DNA of 43,799 nucleotides from Sphingomonas mali NBRC 15500 (GCF_001598415.1 NZ_BCYX01000033.1:1-43799); one strand, 5' to 3'. Positions 16,799-25,044 are shown, counted from the stretch's first letter. Program-made: numbers and translations. Notes: a model not told the origin generated them from the sequence alone.

Positions 16799-19360
16799 TC
16801 AGAACTTGAACTCCACCGATCCGAACACCGTCCGCCCGGTGGCGATCGACGCATAGTGGCTGGTATAGACCTGGTCGAAATAGACCTTGTCGGTGAGGTT
16901 CTGCGCGTTGACGCTGAGCAGAATGTTATTGGTCAGCTTGTACGAGGCGCGCGCGTCGAACCGCCAATAAGACGGGATCATGCGATACAGCACCTTGGTC
17001 GCCGGCGTTACCGTCACGACACCGGCGGCGGTCTGGGTCGCCGCGCGGTTGTCGGCATAGCCGCCGAATTGCCGGTCCATGTAAAGCGCCCCGCCGCCGA
17101 CCGAGAAGCGCTTGGTGACGTCGACCGTAGTCCAAGCAGTCAGCGAATGCTTCGCGGTTTGCGGTACTTGCTTGCCGTTGTTGACCGACGGGACGAGCAC
17201 GGTGGTCGCCTTGGCCCCGCCAACCGCCGCCACCGCCAGCGAGGTGAACCCGCCATCGATGATCTTGGGGTCGAGATAGGTATAGCCGCCGAACACCGTC
17301 CAGCCGGGCAGGATCGTACCGTTGACGGTCAATTCCAGCCCGCGGATGCGCGTCTTGCCCAGGAACGAGGGCAGACCGTCATTACCCGTCACGCGCGCAT
17401 TGGCGATATCGGTCTGGAAGAGGGCGAGGCCCAACCCCAGCCGTTCCTTGAACAGGCTCGCCTTGGCGCCGACCTCATAGGACTTGGTCTTCTGCACCTT
17501 GAGCGCGTCGAGGATCGCGAGGTTCGATCCGCTGGCCGAAGTCGGCAGCGCATTGTCCTCGCGGCCCTCGCCCAGCAACGTGTTGGGCGGGGTCGCGGCG
17601 GTCGCGTAGCTCGCATAGAGGCTGGTCTCAGGCGTCGGTTTGAACACCAGGCCCGCCTGCCAGTTGAACAATTCGTCAGTGCGGCCGAGCCTGAACGTCT
17701 GGGTCGCGGCATAGGCCTGACCCGGCGTGGTCACCGATTTGAAGCGATCGAACCGAGCGCCGAGGTTCAGGATCAGCTGCGGCGTCAAGGTGATCGAGTC
17801 GAAGCCATAGACGCTCACCGTATTGGCGTCGTTCTGGGTCTCTTCGAGCGGCAAGGATTTCACGATCGGCGACGGCGTGCTCGACGTGTCGCTCGCGTAA
17901 TTGACCCAGGGATCATAGGGATTCGGGTTGAACAAGCTGGTGCAATAATAACGCGAGACCGTCGCCGTGTTGCAGCGCGGGCTGATCGTCGAGCCCGTCG
18001 ATAGCGTTTCGACGCCGGAAGAATTGAGGAAGCCGCGGGTCACGAACGTACCGCGCCGCGCCTTTTCCCACGAAAACTCCGCGCCCACGGCGATGCTGTG
18101 CTTGATGCCGCCGGTATCGAATGTGCCATACAGATCGATCTGATCGGTCAGCGCGTCCGAATAGCTGTACCGCGTATTGGCACGGCGCCAGACATAGCCG
18201 CCGCTGACAAGGTCGCCGCGCGTGCCCGCCGCTCCGGTCGTCGGATTGGTCGGCGCCGTGCCGTAGACGTTACCGGTGCTGTCGTCGGGCAGCAGGAAGA
18301 TATAGGCCTGCGTCGAATGCGACCAGCGCGCTGTGTTGCGGATGGTAAGCGTGGGCGACAGATCGTGTTCGAACCGGATCGTCGCCTGATCGGTGGTCGC
18401 GTCGCGGAAGTCGCGGTCGACCAGTCCGTAGAAAGTGCTGCGATCGACATAGCCGGTCTGGCCACCCGCGGTGGTGATCCGGCCAAGCGCGGGTTGGGTA
18501 TAGATGTTGCCCGTGCCCGGCGCGTTGGCGATCGTGTAGAGATAGGGAATGCCGCTATCGGGCAGTTCGTGGCTTTCCAGCCGGTAATAGCTTGCGGTTA
18601 ATCGCGTCGCCGTGCCGAGCCCGATCGTCAGCGACGGCGCGAAGCCCCAGCGCCTCGCCCAGATCGCGTCGCGGCCGGCGAAATCCTGATCGTGCCATAG
18701 CCCCTGGATGCGGAACGCGACGGTCGGCGTGATCGCGAGGTTGAGATCGGCGGTGACGCGCTTGTAATCGGCCTCGCCATAGCTTGCCGTGACGCTGCCG
18801 AACGTGCCGGCCTTGGGCAGTTTGGAGATGATGTTGATCGTCCCGCCCGCCGAGCCGCGCCCGCCCAGGGTCGAGTCCGAGCCACGGACGATCTGCACCG
18901 AGTCGATCGCGAACGTCTCGCGCGTCTGCGACGACAAATCGCGCACGCCGTCGACATAGATCGATCCCTGGCTGTCGAAACCGCGAATGAACGGACGGTC
19001 GCCGATCGGATTGCCGCCCTCGGCCGCGCCGAAGGTGATGCCCGGCACGGTACGCAGCGCATCCTGGAGCGAGGCCGATCCTGTTTCCTCGATCACTTTG
19101 CTCGGGATGACGACGATCGACTTGGGCGTATCGACCACGCGCGCCACGTCCTTGGGGCCGCTGGGTTCGGCGTCGGCCTTGATGAGCTGACCGTTGATGA
19201 TGATGTCGTGGCGACGATCCTGATCGTCGCCATCGTCATTGGCGGGCGTCGGATCGGGCCCGTCGGCGGCGGACGCGGGATGCGCGGCGAAGGCGCCGAC
19301 GCAGGACAAGGCTAGGAAAGCAGGCTGCGCGACGCGACGCGCGGGATTGTTGCGATTCAC
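16799..19360 (-). CDS. TonB-dependent siderophore receptor (catecholate-type)
   Basis: 853 aa, outer-membrane beta-barrel. It has a signal peptide ending near HPASAA; the TonB plug is recognised by VARVVDTPKSIVVIPSKVIE, LRTVPGITF and RPFIRGF..IYVDGVRD, with VQIVRGSDSTLGGRGSAGG further on. Barrel strands continue to the C-terminal GSVEFKF (terminal Phe, as for Bam substrates). Overall closest to Fiu/FhuE-type receptors. The start is GTG at 19360, with GGGAGA 5 nt upstream. A Fur-like palindrome lies at 19418-19434. It heads the iron operon; co-occurrence with PiuC and PepSY supports uptake of an Fe(III)-siderophore. The ligand cannot be read from sequence. Confidence 0.93.
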   Translation of the reverse strand: MNRNNPARRVAQPAFLALSCVGAFAAHPASAADGPDPTPANDDGDDQDRRHDIIINGQLIKADAEPSGPKDVARVVDTPKSIVVIPSKVIEETGSASLQDALRTVPGITFGAAEGGNPIGDRPFIRGFDSQGSIYVDGVRDLSSQTRETFAIDSVQIVRGSDSTLGGRGSAGGTINIISKLPKAGTFGSVTASYGEADYKRVTADLNLAITPTVAFRIQGLWHDQDFAGRDAIWARRWGFAPSLTIGLGTATRLTASYYRLESHELPDSGIPYLYTIANAPGTGNIYTQPALGRITTAGGQTGYVDRSTFYGLVDRDFRDATTDQATIRFEHDLSPTLTIRNTARWSHSTQAYIFLLPDDSTGNVYGTAPTNPTTGAAGTRGDLVSGGYVWRRANTRYSYSDALTDQIDLYGTFDTGGIKHSIAVGAEFSWEKARRGTFVTRGFLNSSGVETLSTGSTISPRCNTATVSRYYCTSLFNPNPYDPWVNYASDTSSTPSPIVKSLPLEETQNDANTVSVYGFDSITLTPQLILNLGARFDRFKSVTTPGQAYAATQTFRLGRTDELFNWQAGLVFKPTPETSLYASYATAATPPNTLLGEGREDNALPTSASGSNLAILDALKVQKTKSYEVGAKASLFKERLGLGLALFQTDIANARVTGNDGLPSFLGKTRIRGLELTVNGTILPGWTVFGGYTYLDPKIIDGGFTSLAVAAVGGAKATTVLVPSVNNGKQVPQTAKHSLTAWTTVDVTKRFSVGGGALYMDRQFGGYADNRAATQTAAGVVTVTPATKVLYRMIPSYWRFDARASYKLTNNILLSVNAQNLTDKVYFDQVYTSHYASIATGRTVFGSVEFKF

Positions 19361-19417
19361 TCTTATCTCCCTTGTTGGGAGACGCGCTATTGAGAGTCGT
19401 TCGCAGTGTCAACGCTA

Positions 19418-19434
19418 TTGAGAAAAATTCTCAA
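19418..19434. promoter_or_regulatory. Fur-type operator upstream of TonB receptor
   Basis: TTGAGAAAAATTCTCAA is a perfect palindrome (7-3-7) resembling the GAGAATnATTCTC core of Fur boxes. It lies 58 bp before the receptor start codon and overlaps the stop region of the upstream ribbon-helix-helix gene. A weaker half-like TTGAGA occurs at 19390-19395. Fur control of this operon is expected from its gene content; binding is inferred. Confidence 0.65.
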
Positions 19435-19688
19435 CTACCCTTGTCCTGCGCCTCGCTTAACGCCCATGTCCGCAGCGCGCTAGCGAGGTTGGGCGGGTCA
19501 TCGGCGAGAATCCGCAATGCGTCGATCTCGGCGACCAGCGCGGAGAGCGGCAAAGCGCGGACCTTCGCCGCGTCTTCGAGCGCTCGCCAGAATATGGGTT
19601 CGAGCGTGATCGAGGTTTCGTGCCCGGCGATGGTGATCGAGCGCTTGACGGGGCCGCGAAAGCCATCCGGAGGCGGGTCTATACTCAA
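19431..19688 (-). CDS. Ribbon-helix-helix domain protein
   Basis: 85 aa. KRSITIAGHETSITLEPIFW is the strand plus first helix of the RHH_4-type fold, and ALEDAAKVRALPLSALVAEID the second helix; alphaproteobacterial RHH_4 proteins have this short form. It is probably a DNA-binding dimer; the target is unknown. The start is TTG at 19688, with its Shine-Dalgarno (GGGGAGGGG) inside a 9-bp hairpin of the repeat at 19694-19715; no better start exists in frame. Its 3' end overlaps the Fur-like box. The receptor operon begins 70 bp further on in the same direction, so read-through is possible. Confidence 0.8.
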   Translation of the reverse strand: MSIDPPPDGFRGPVKRSITIAGHETSITLEPIFWRALEDAAKVRALPLSALVAEIDALRILADDPPNLASALRTWALSEAQDKGS

Positions 19689-19715
19689 GAAAGCCCCTCC
19701 CCTTCAGGGGAGGGG
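19689..19715 (-). promoter_or_regulatory. RBS of the RHH gene buried in a hairpin
   Basis: On the minus strand CCCCTCCCC-TGAA-GGGGAGGGG (19715-19694) is followed by CTTTC and then the TTG start. The whole Shine-Dalgarno lies in the 3' strand of the stem, so folding should hide it. The same arrangement is found for the alpha-E gene at 43694. Confidence 0.55.
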
Positions 19716-19793
19716 TTGGGGGTGGGGGAGTGCCACAGGAAAATCGCTTGAGGAGAGCCCCCACCCCAACCCCTCCCCTGAAGGGGAGGGGCT
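19692..19793. repeat. Long inverted repeat of CCCCTCCCC/GGGGAGGGG type
   Basis: The left arm 19692-19728 and right arm 19758-19793 are inverse copies with one inserted G; each arm contains its own hairpin CCCCTCCCC-n4-GGGGAGGGG (19694-19715 and 19771-19792). It lies between the cobT stop (19810) and the RHH start (19688). Similar blocks of this family are at 14118-14258 and 43702-43747. Confidence 0.9.
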
Positions 19794-19809
19794 AAGCGGA
19801 AGCCCCCAC

Positions 19810-21636
19810 TCAAGGCTTGTCGAATAAAGCCGCGAGCTGCTCGATGATCGCGCCGCCCAATTGCTCGGCGTCCATGATCGTCACCGCGCGCTCGTAATAG
19901 CGTGTCACGTCGTGGCCGATGCCGATGGCGACGAGTTCGACCGGCGAGCGGTTCTCGATCCAGTGGATCACCTGGCGCAGATGGCGTTCGAGATAGGAGC
20001 CGCTGTTCACCGACAAGGTCGAATCGTCGACCGGCGCGCCGTCGGAGATCACCATCATGATCTTGCGCTCCTCCGGCCGGCCGATCAGCCGCGCATGCGC
20101 CCAGAGCAGCGCCTCGCCGTCGATATTCTCCTTGAGCAGCCCTTCGCGCATCATCAGGCCCAGGCTGGGCTTGGCGCGGCGCCATGGCTCGTCGGCCTGT
20201 TTGTAGACGATGTGGCGGATGTCGTTGAGGCGCCCGGGCTGCGGGGGGCGTCCGGCGGCGAGCCAGCTCTCGCGCGCCTGCCCGCCTTTCCAGGCGCGCG
20301 TGGTGAAGCCGAGGATCTCGGTCTTGACGCCGCAGCGTTCGAGCGTGCGCGCCAGGATGTCGGCGCTGATCGCCGCGATCGAGATCGGCCGCCCGCGCAT
20401 CGACCCCGAATTGTCGATCAGCAAGGTGACGACGGTGTCCTTGAACTCGGTGTCGCGCTCGATCTTGTAGCTCAGCGACTGCATCGGATTGATCACCACG
20501 CGCGCCAGCCGCGCGGCGTCGAGCAATCCTTCTTCCTGGTCGAAATCCCACGACCGGCTCTGCTGTGCCATCAGGCGGCGCTGAAGCCGGTTGGCGAGCT
20601 TGGTCACCGCACCTTGCAGATGGACCAATTGCTGATCGAGATACGAACGCAGCCGCGCCAATTCCTCAGCGTCGCATAGCTCGGTCGCCGCGATCACCTC
20701 GTCGTACTGCGTGGTCCACGCTTTGTAGTCGAATTGCGAGGACGGATCGGCGAACGGGCGATTGGGCCGGACGGGGAGCATCCCCTCCTCGCCCTCGTCG
20801 CCCGCCTCGCCATCGGCATCCTCGAACGATTCGTCGCCGGCCTCCGAGCCCTCGCCATCGTCGCTATCCGCCTCGGACTGTTCGCCCCGCGCCTCGACCT
20901 CGCCCTGGCCCTGCTCGCCCTGGTCGTCGCCTTCGTCGCCCTGATCCTGCTCCTCGTCGGTGCCCTCGTCGTCCGAGCCGCCGTCGTCGCTGTCCTCGGG
21001 AATCTGGTCACCTTCGACCAGTTCGAGGTCCTCGAGCAATTTGGTCGCCAGACTGGCGAACGCACGCTGGTCGTCGAGCGCGAGGCGGAGCGCGTCGAGA
21101 TCGCCGCCGGCTTTCTCCTCGATCCAGTCGCGGACCAGGTCGAGCCCCTGCTGCGCCACCTCGGGCGCCGCCTGTCCGGTCAGCCGCTCGCGCACCAGCA
21201 ATTGGATCGCGGTCGACAGCGGCACTTCATCGCGACTGCGCGCCCGTGTGATCGGGTCCGAGCGCAGGCGCATGTCGAGCGCGTGGTTGAGATTGGCCGA
21301 GATGCCGGCATAGCCGCGCGACCCCAGCGCCTCGACCCGCGCCGTCTCCGCCGCGTCGAACACCGCGCGCGCCACCGCATCGTGCGGCGCGTTCTTGAGG
21401 TGGAGTGCCGCGTTGTGGAGTTTCAGCCGCAGCGAGAAGGAATCGGCAAAGCCACGCGCCTCGGCGACCTGATCGGCCGGCAAGGTCCGCGCCGGCATCG
21501 GCACCTTGATATGCTTGCCCGACTGCGCCGGCGCGTCGGCGGTGAACGCGAGCTCGACCTCGGCCTCGTCGGCAAGCGCGCGCGACGCGCCGCCGAGCAC
21601 GGCCTTGAAGCGATCGAGAGGAGTATCCTGCGCCAC
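19810..21636 (-). CDS. cobT: Cobaltochelatase-type subunit CobT
   Basis: 608 aa. The N-terminal region starts AQDTPLDRFKAVLGGASRAL, as usual for CobT. The middle (about 240-325) is a very acidic linker dominated by Asp, Glu, Gly and Gln. The C-terminal VWA domain has a MIDAS motif D-N-S-G-S (about 408-412). CobT and CobS form the ATP-driven chaperone ring that serves CobN in aerobic B12 synthesis, inserting Co into hydrogenobyrinic acid diamide. The start is GTG at 21636, 10 bp after the cobS stop; the frame is open further upstream, but that part only repeats antisense cobS. No CobN is present in the window. Confidence 0.93.
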   Translation of the reverse strand: MAQDTPLDRFKAVLGGASRALADEAEVELAFTADAPAQSGKHIKVPMPARTLPADQVAEARGFADSFSLRLKLHNAALHLKNAPHDAVARAVFDAAETARVEALGSRGYAGISANLNHALDMRLRSDPITRARSRDEVPLSTAIQLLVRERLTGQAAPEVAQQGLDLVRDWIEEKAGGDLDALRLALDDQRAFASLATKLLEDLELVEGDQIPEDSDDGGSDDEGTDEEQDQGDEGDDQGEQGQGEVEARGEQSEADSDDGEGSEAGDESFEDADGEAGDEGEEGMLPVRPNRPFADPSSQFDYKAWTTQYDEVIAATELCDAEELARLRSYLDQQLVHLQGAVTKLANRLQRRLMAQQSRSWDFDQEEGLLDAARLARVVINPMQSLSYKIERDTEFKDTVVTLLIDNSGSMRGRPISIAAISADILARTLERCGVKTEILGFTTRAWKGGQARESWLAAGRPPQPGRLNDIRHIVYKQADEPWRRAKPSLGLMMREGLLKENIDGEALLWAHARLIGRPEERKIMMVISDGAPVDDSTLSVNSGSYLERHLRQVIHWIENRSPVELVAIGIGHDVTRYYERAVTIMDAEQLGGAIIEQLAALFDKP

Positions 21637-21646
21637 GCGCCTGCTG

Positions 21647-22651
21647 TTACGCCTTTCCGACCACGCTCTCGGGCAGATCGGCGCCGAACACGCGCTGGTA
21701 ATATTCCGCCACCAATGCCCGCTCCGCCTCGTCGCACTTGTTGAGGAACGACAGGCGGAAGGCGAAGCCGACATCGTTGAAGATCAGCGCATTCTGCGCC
21801 CAGGTGATCACCGTACGCGGGCTCATCACGGTCGAAATATCGCCGTTGATGAAGCCCTTGCGGGTCAGGTCCGCGACGCGGACCATGTTGTCGACGACCT
21901 GCTTGCCGTCGGGCTTGTCATATTCGCCCGACTTGGCGAGCACGATCTGCGCCTCGACCGCGGCGGGCAGATAGTTGAGCGTGACGACGATGTTCCAGCG
22001 GTCCATCTGGCCCTGGTTGATCTGCTGCGTGCCATGATAGAGGCCGCTCGTATCGCCCAGGCCTACCGTGTTCGCGGTCGCGAACAGCCGGAAATAGGGG
22101 TTCGGGCGGATCACGCGGTTCTGGTCGAGCAGGGTCAGCTTGCCCTCGGTCTCGAGCACGCGCTGGATCACGAACATCACGTCGGGGCGGCCGGCATCAT
22201 ATTCGTCGAACACCAGAGCGGTCGGCGTCTGCAGCGCCCAGGGCAGCAGGCCTTCGCGGAATTCGGTGACCTGCTGGCCGTCCTTGAGCACGATCGCGTC
22301 GCGGCCGATCAGGTCGATGCGGCTGATATGCGCGTCGAGATTGATGCGGATGCACGGCCAGTTGAGCCGCGCCGCGACCTGTTCGATGTGAGTCGACTTG
22401 CCGGTGCCGTGATAGCCCTGGACCATCACGCGGCGATTGTGCGCGAAGCCCGCCAGGATTGCCAGCGTGGTGTCGGGATCGAACACATAGGCAGGATCGA
22501 GATCCGGCACGCGCTCGTCGGCCTCGCTGAACGCGGGCACTTCCATGTCGCTGTCGATGCCGAACAGGTCGCGGACCTTCCTCATCTGGTCGGGCGCGTC
22601 GAGCAGCGTCGTTTCACGGCTATCGGGCTGGATGTTGGGGATATCGGTCAT
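21647..22651 (-). CDS. cobS: Cobaltochelatase-type AAA+ subunit CobS
   Basis: 334 aa. Walker A GYHGTGKST (79-87), Walker B ALVFDEYD (145-152), and a conserved N-terminal FGIDSDMEVPAFSE (30-43). It is an AAA+ ATPase that works with CobT to power metal insertion by CobN. ATG at 22651. It forms a two-gene operon with cobT (10-bp gap). In alphaproteobacteria the cobST pair often lies away from the other cobalamin genes, as here. The preceding 110 bp holds the promoter; no B12 riboswitch is recognisable. Confidence 0.94.
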   Translation of the reverse strand: MTDIPNIQPDSRETTLLDAPDQMRKVRDLFGIDSDMEVPAFSEADERVPDLDPAYVFDPDTTLAILAGFAHNRRVMVQGYHGTGKSTHIEQVAARLNWPCIRINLDAHISRIDLIGRDAIVLKDGQQVTEFREGLLPWALQTPTALVFDEYDAGRPDVMFVIQRVLETEGKLTLLDQNRVIRPNPYFRLFATANTVGLGDTSGLYHGTQQINQGQMDRWNIVVTLNYLPAAVEAQIVLAKSGEYDKPDGKQVVDNMVRVADLTRKGFINGDISTVMSPRTVITWAQNALIFNDVGFAFRLSFLNKCDEAERALVAEYYQRVFGADLPESVVGKA

Positions 22652-22761
22652 CAGCTATTCCTTCGCGCGCCCTCCCTAGACGCGGGTATGTGGCCAAGTC
22701 GAGACGCGAATTGCAGACCCGATGTTCGAAGACTCGACGCTATCGGTCGCCTCCGCGCTGT

Positions 22762-23223
22762 CTATTCGACGAAAGCAGCAAGGTTGGAGAGGGTTGAGGC
22801 AAGCCCCTGCGCGTGATCCTCTGCGGAGATGCCATAAGGAACGTCGGAAGCGATGATCGTCACCTCGGTCCCGTCACCAACCGGGCGAAGCGCCCAGGTC
22901 ATCGTCATCGTGCCGGCAAAGGCCGGATCGTCCGAGTCGAAATCGGCGGTCTGGACGATGCGCTCGCCGGGGATCAGTTCAACGAACCGCCCCTCGACGC
23001 GATCGGCGTCCGCGGAACTCTTGCCGGCGCCGGCGTGCGCGCCGCTATAGGTTAGCGTCAGGCGATACTGGCCGCCAGGCCGCGGATCGAACATGTCGAA
23101 CTTCCCAGTCATGCCGCTCGGCGGCAGCCAGCGCACCTGCGCTTCGGCATCGACGAACGCGTCGTAGATCGCCTCGGGAGTGGCGCGGATGATCCGGCTG
23201 GCGATGTCGGTCCGCCCGGCCAT
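22762..23223 (-). CDS. SRPBCC/AHSA1-family protein
   Basis: 153 aa START-like fold: ASRIIRATPEAIYDAFVDAEAQVRWLPP (entry strand and helix), FDMFDPRPGGQYRLTLTY, ELIPGERIVQTADF, then MTMTWALRPVGDGTEVTII and the C-terminal helix QGLASTLSNLAAFVE. This order is typical of the AHSA1 subgroup, which binds hydrophobic ligands. The start ATG 23223 follows the HxlR gene stop by 2 bp, with a GAGGA ribosome site inside the end of that gene, so the pair is co-translated. The function is unknown. It may be the ligand-binding partner of the regulator (inference). Confidence 0.88.
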   Translation of the reverse strand: MAGRTDIASRIIRATPEAIYDAFVDAEAQVRWLPPSGMTGKFDMFDPRPGGQYRLTLTYSGAHAGAGKSSADADRVEGRFVELIPGERIVQTADFDSDDPAFAGTMTMTWALRPVGDGTEVTIIASDVPYGISAEDHAQGLASTLSNLAAFVE

Positions 23224-23225
23224 GA

Positions 23226-23924
23226 TCAATCCTCGGTCCATTTAGGCGGGAGCGGGAACAGAGTGACGAACCGCTCGGCGAGTGCGCGATCTCCTTCGAC
23301 CGCGACCAGGCCCAATTTCTCGCCTTCCGCGATCGGCACGCCGCCATAGGTCAGCGCGGCAAATCCGCGCGGTGTCGACGTGAAGACGACATCGGCGTCA
23401 ACCGGCTCGGTCCGCGTTACCTGAAAGCTGCTATTGGCGAGTTCGGTGGTGAAGACCTCATCGCCCAGCCGGAATCCGATCCTGGCGACCATTCCCGCCG
23501 AGCGTTCGGGCGACAACATGGTGCGGAACGACAACATCAACGACGCCGCCGACAAGGGCAGTGACGGATCGTGCGCTGGCGACCGCGTCGCCCAGCGGCC
23601 GAGCTCCTGGATCGCCGTCTCGCTTTCATAACCCCAGCGAGTCAGTTCGTAGATCTGGACCGAGGCGGGCGGCGGCAGCTTGCGCTTCTTGAGGATACCG
23701 GCGGCCTCCATCCCTTCGAGCCGCTGCGTCAGCACGTTAGCGCTGATTCCGTTGAGCGCGCCCTTGAGCTCGCCGAAGCGCCGGCCGCCGAACATCAGCT
23801 CGCGAACGATCAGCAACGACCAGCGTTCGCCGACCAATTCTAGCGCCATGGCGGTACCACAGGCATCGTCATACCACCGTTTTTCCGTGACTTTTTCTGA
23901 TTTAGTCATTTTTTCTAACTTCAT
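23226..23924 (-). CDS. HxlR-family regulator with C-terminal SCP2-like domain
   Basis: 232 aa. The winged helix at about 15-110 includes CGTAMALELVGERWSLLIVRELMFG, FGELKGALNGISANVLTQRL and GILKKRKL, which is the HxlR signature (Cys20-x-x-A near the N-terminus, redox-sensing in relatives). The remaining about 110 residues (from LSAASLMLSFRTML to FPLPPKWTED) look like the sterol-carrier-type domain often fused to HxlR. The N-terminus is Lys-rich; the start may be ATG 23924 or 23909, neither with a clear ribosome site. It is divergent from the VOC-led operon, so it probably regulates that and itself. Confidence 0.87.
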   Translation of the reverse strand: MKLEKMTKSEKVTEKRWYDDACGTAMALELVGERWSLLIVRELMFGGRRFGELKGALNGISANVLTQRLEGMEAAGILKKRKLPPPASVQIYELTRWGYESETAIQELGRWATRSPAHDPSLPLSAASLMLSFRTMLSPERSAGMVARIGFRLGDEVFTTELANSSFQVTRTEPVDADVVFTSTPRGFAALTYGGVPIAEGEKLGLVAVEGDRALAERFVTLFPLPPKWTED

Positions 23925-23941
23925 GGTTGTTTTTTGTAACT
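23909..23941. promoter_or_regulatory. Direct repeat, candidate HxlR operator
   Basis: TTTTTTCTAACT (23909-23920) and TTTTTTGTAACT (23930-23941) are 11/12 identical, with starts 21 bp apart (two helical turns). They lie across the start codon region of the HxlR gene and upstream of the VOC operon. A shorter CTTTTTCTGA at 23891 may be a third copy. That this is the operator is inference. Confidence 0.4.
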
Positions 23942-24013
23942 GAGTCGTTCATAAAAGTCAAGTCAGCCGATTCGCCAGCCCCCTTGGTGGTCCCGGCTCT
24001 AGGGAGAGAACAG

Positions 24014-24451
24014 ATGACCAAGATGATTTTCGTGAACCTGCCCGTGGCCAACGTCGCCAAGGCGACTGCCTTCTACGAAGCGATCGGGTTCGAGAAGAAT
24101 CCGCAGTTCAGCAACGAGCAGGCCTCTTGCATGGTCTGGTCCGACGCGATCCACGTGATGCTGCTCGGCCACGATTTCTACCGGACCTTCACGACCAAGG
24201 AGATCGCCGACACGCACAAGACCAGCGCCGCGCTGATCGCTTTGTCGCGCGACAGCCGCGAACAGGTCGACGCGATCACCGACGCAGCGATCGCCGCCGG
24301 CGGCCGCCAGACGCGCGACACCGACGACGCGGGCTTCATGTACAGCCGCCCGTTCGAGGACCTCGACGGCCACACGTTCGAGCCGATGTACATGGATATG
24401 GAAGCGTTCCCCGCCGCGATGACCGATCAGCAAGAGGGCGTCGCGGCCTGA
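24014..24451 (+). CDS. VOC-superfamily protein (glyoxalase/bleomycin-resistance fold)
   Basis: 145 aa. It has paired beta-alpha-beta-beta-beta modules: MIFVNLPVANVAKATAFYEAIGF (1-25), SCMVWSDAIHVMLL, then DTDDAGFMYSRPFEDLDGHTFEPMYM. The E in the last element and H in HVMLL are candidate metal ligands, but the substrate is not known. It resembles glyoxalase/BRP/dioxygenase proteins of the PhnB-like short class. ATG 24014 with GGGAGA ahead; a longer frame starts upstream at TTG 23927 but has no ribosome site. First gene of the HxlR-facing operon. Confidence 0.85.
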   Translation: MTKMIFVNLPVANVAKATAFYEAIGFEKNPQFSNEQASCMVWSDAIHVMLLGHDFYRTFTTKEIADTHKTSAALIALSRDSREQVDAITDAAIAAGGRQTRDTDDAGFMYSRPFEDLDGHTFEPMYMDMEAFPAAMTDQQEGVAA

Positions 24452-24483
24452 GCGCCGCACCCCTCCCTCAAAGGAGATTTCCG

Positions 24484-24591
24484 ATGCCCGAACGTTTCCG
24501 CCCCTGGATTGCCGGCCTTTTCTGGTTCGCCGTGACCGGCATCGTCATCCTCGACTATCCGGCGCTCGCCGGCATGCCGATCGTCGCGTGA
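24484..24591 (+). CDS. 35-aa single-helix membrane peptide
   Basis: 35 aa, starting MPERFRPWIAGLFWFAVTG, with one transmembrane helix (about 8-27) and ending PALAGMPIVA. It has an excellent ribosome site (AAAGGAGATTT, 24470-24480) before the ATG, 32 bp after the VOC stop; the next gene's start follows 27 bp after its own. Codon use (GC-rich third positions) fits a real gene. It is too short for standard domain families. It may be a small subunit or regulator of the following DoxX-like membrane protein, but this is inference. Confidence 0.6.
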   Translation: MPERFRPWIAGLFWFAVTGIVILDYPALAGMPIVA

Positions 24592-24618
24592 CCAACCACG
24601 AGCTTTAGGAGAGAATCC

Positions 24619-25044
24619 ATGGCTACTAGCTATCAAGCCGCTTCGGCGGCGCCGACCCCGCGCGCCCTCCAGCTATGGACCGGCCGCATCCTGACCGCCC
24701 TGATCATCCTGTGCCTCGGTGCCGACGCCGCGGGCAAGCTGATCGCTCCGATGACGATGATCGCGCACAGCCCCCCGCTCGGGCTACCCGCCACGTCCGG
24801 CTTCTACCGGCTGCTGGGGGCAATCCTGGGCCTTGCTACTGCGCTCTACGCTTGGCAGCGCACGGCATTCCTCGGCGCGCTCCTGTTGACCGGCTATCTG
24901 GGCGGCGCCGTGGCGAGCCATTTGCGGGTCGGAAGCCCCTTGTTCGGCTACACCCTGTTCGGCGTCTATCTCGGGATCATGCTATGGGGTGAATTGTGGC
25001 TGCGCGACTCCCGCATCCGCGCATTGCTGCCCCTGAACCGTTGA
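24619..25044 (+). CDS. DoxX-like membrane protein
   Basis: 141 aa, four predicted transmembrane segments: ALQLWTGRILTALIILCLGA, YRLLGAILGLATALYAW, FLGALLLTGYLGGAVASHLRV and LFGYTLFGVYLGIMLWGELWL. The pattern GYLGGAVASHLRVG is typical of DoxX-like/DUF4267-type proteins, whose members form quinol- or thiol-related membrane complexes; activity is unknown for this one. Good ribosome site (AGGAGAGAATCC) before ATG 24619. Second membrane gene of the operon. Confidence 0.85.
   Translation: MATSYQAASAAPTPRALQLWTGRILTALIILCLGADAAGKLIAPMTMIAHSPPLGLPATSGFYRLLGAILGLATALYAWQRTAFLGALLLTGYLGGAVASHLRVGSPLFGYTLFGVYLGIMLWGELWLRDSRIRALLPLNR

Noticed and set aside
19690..19810. Riboswitch before the RHH gene or after cobT
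   Set aside because: The structure is explained by the simple repeat; no cobalamin box or conserved riboswitch core seen.
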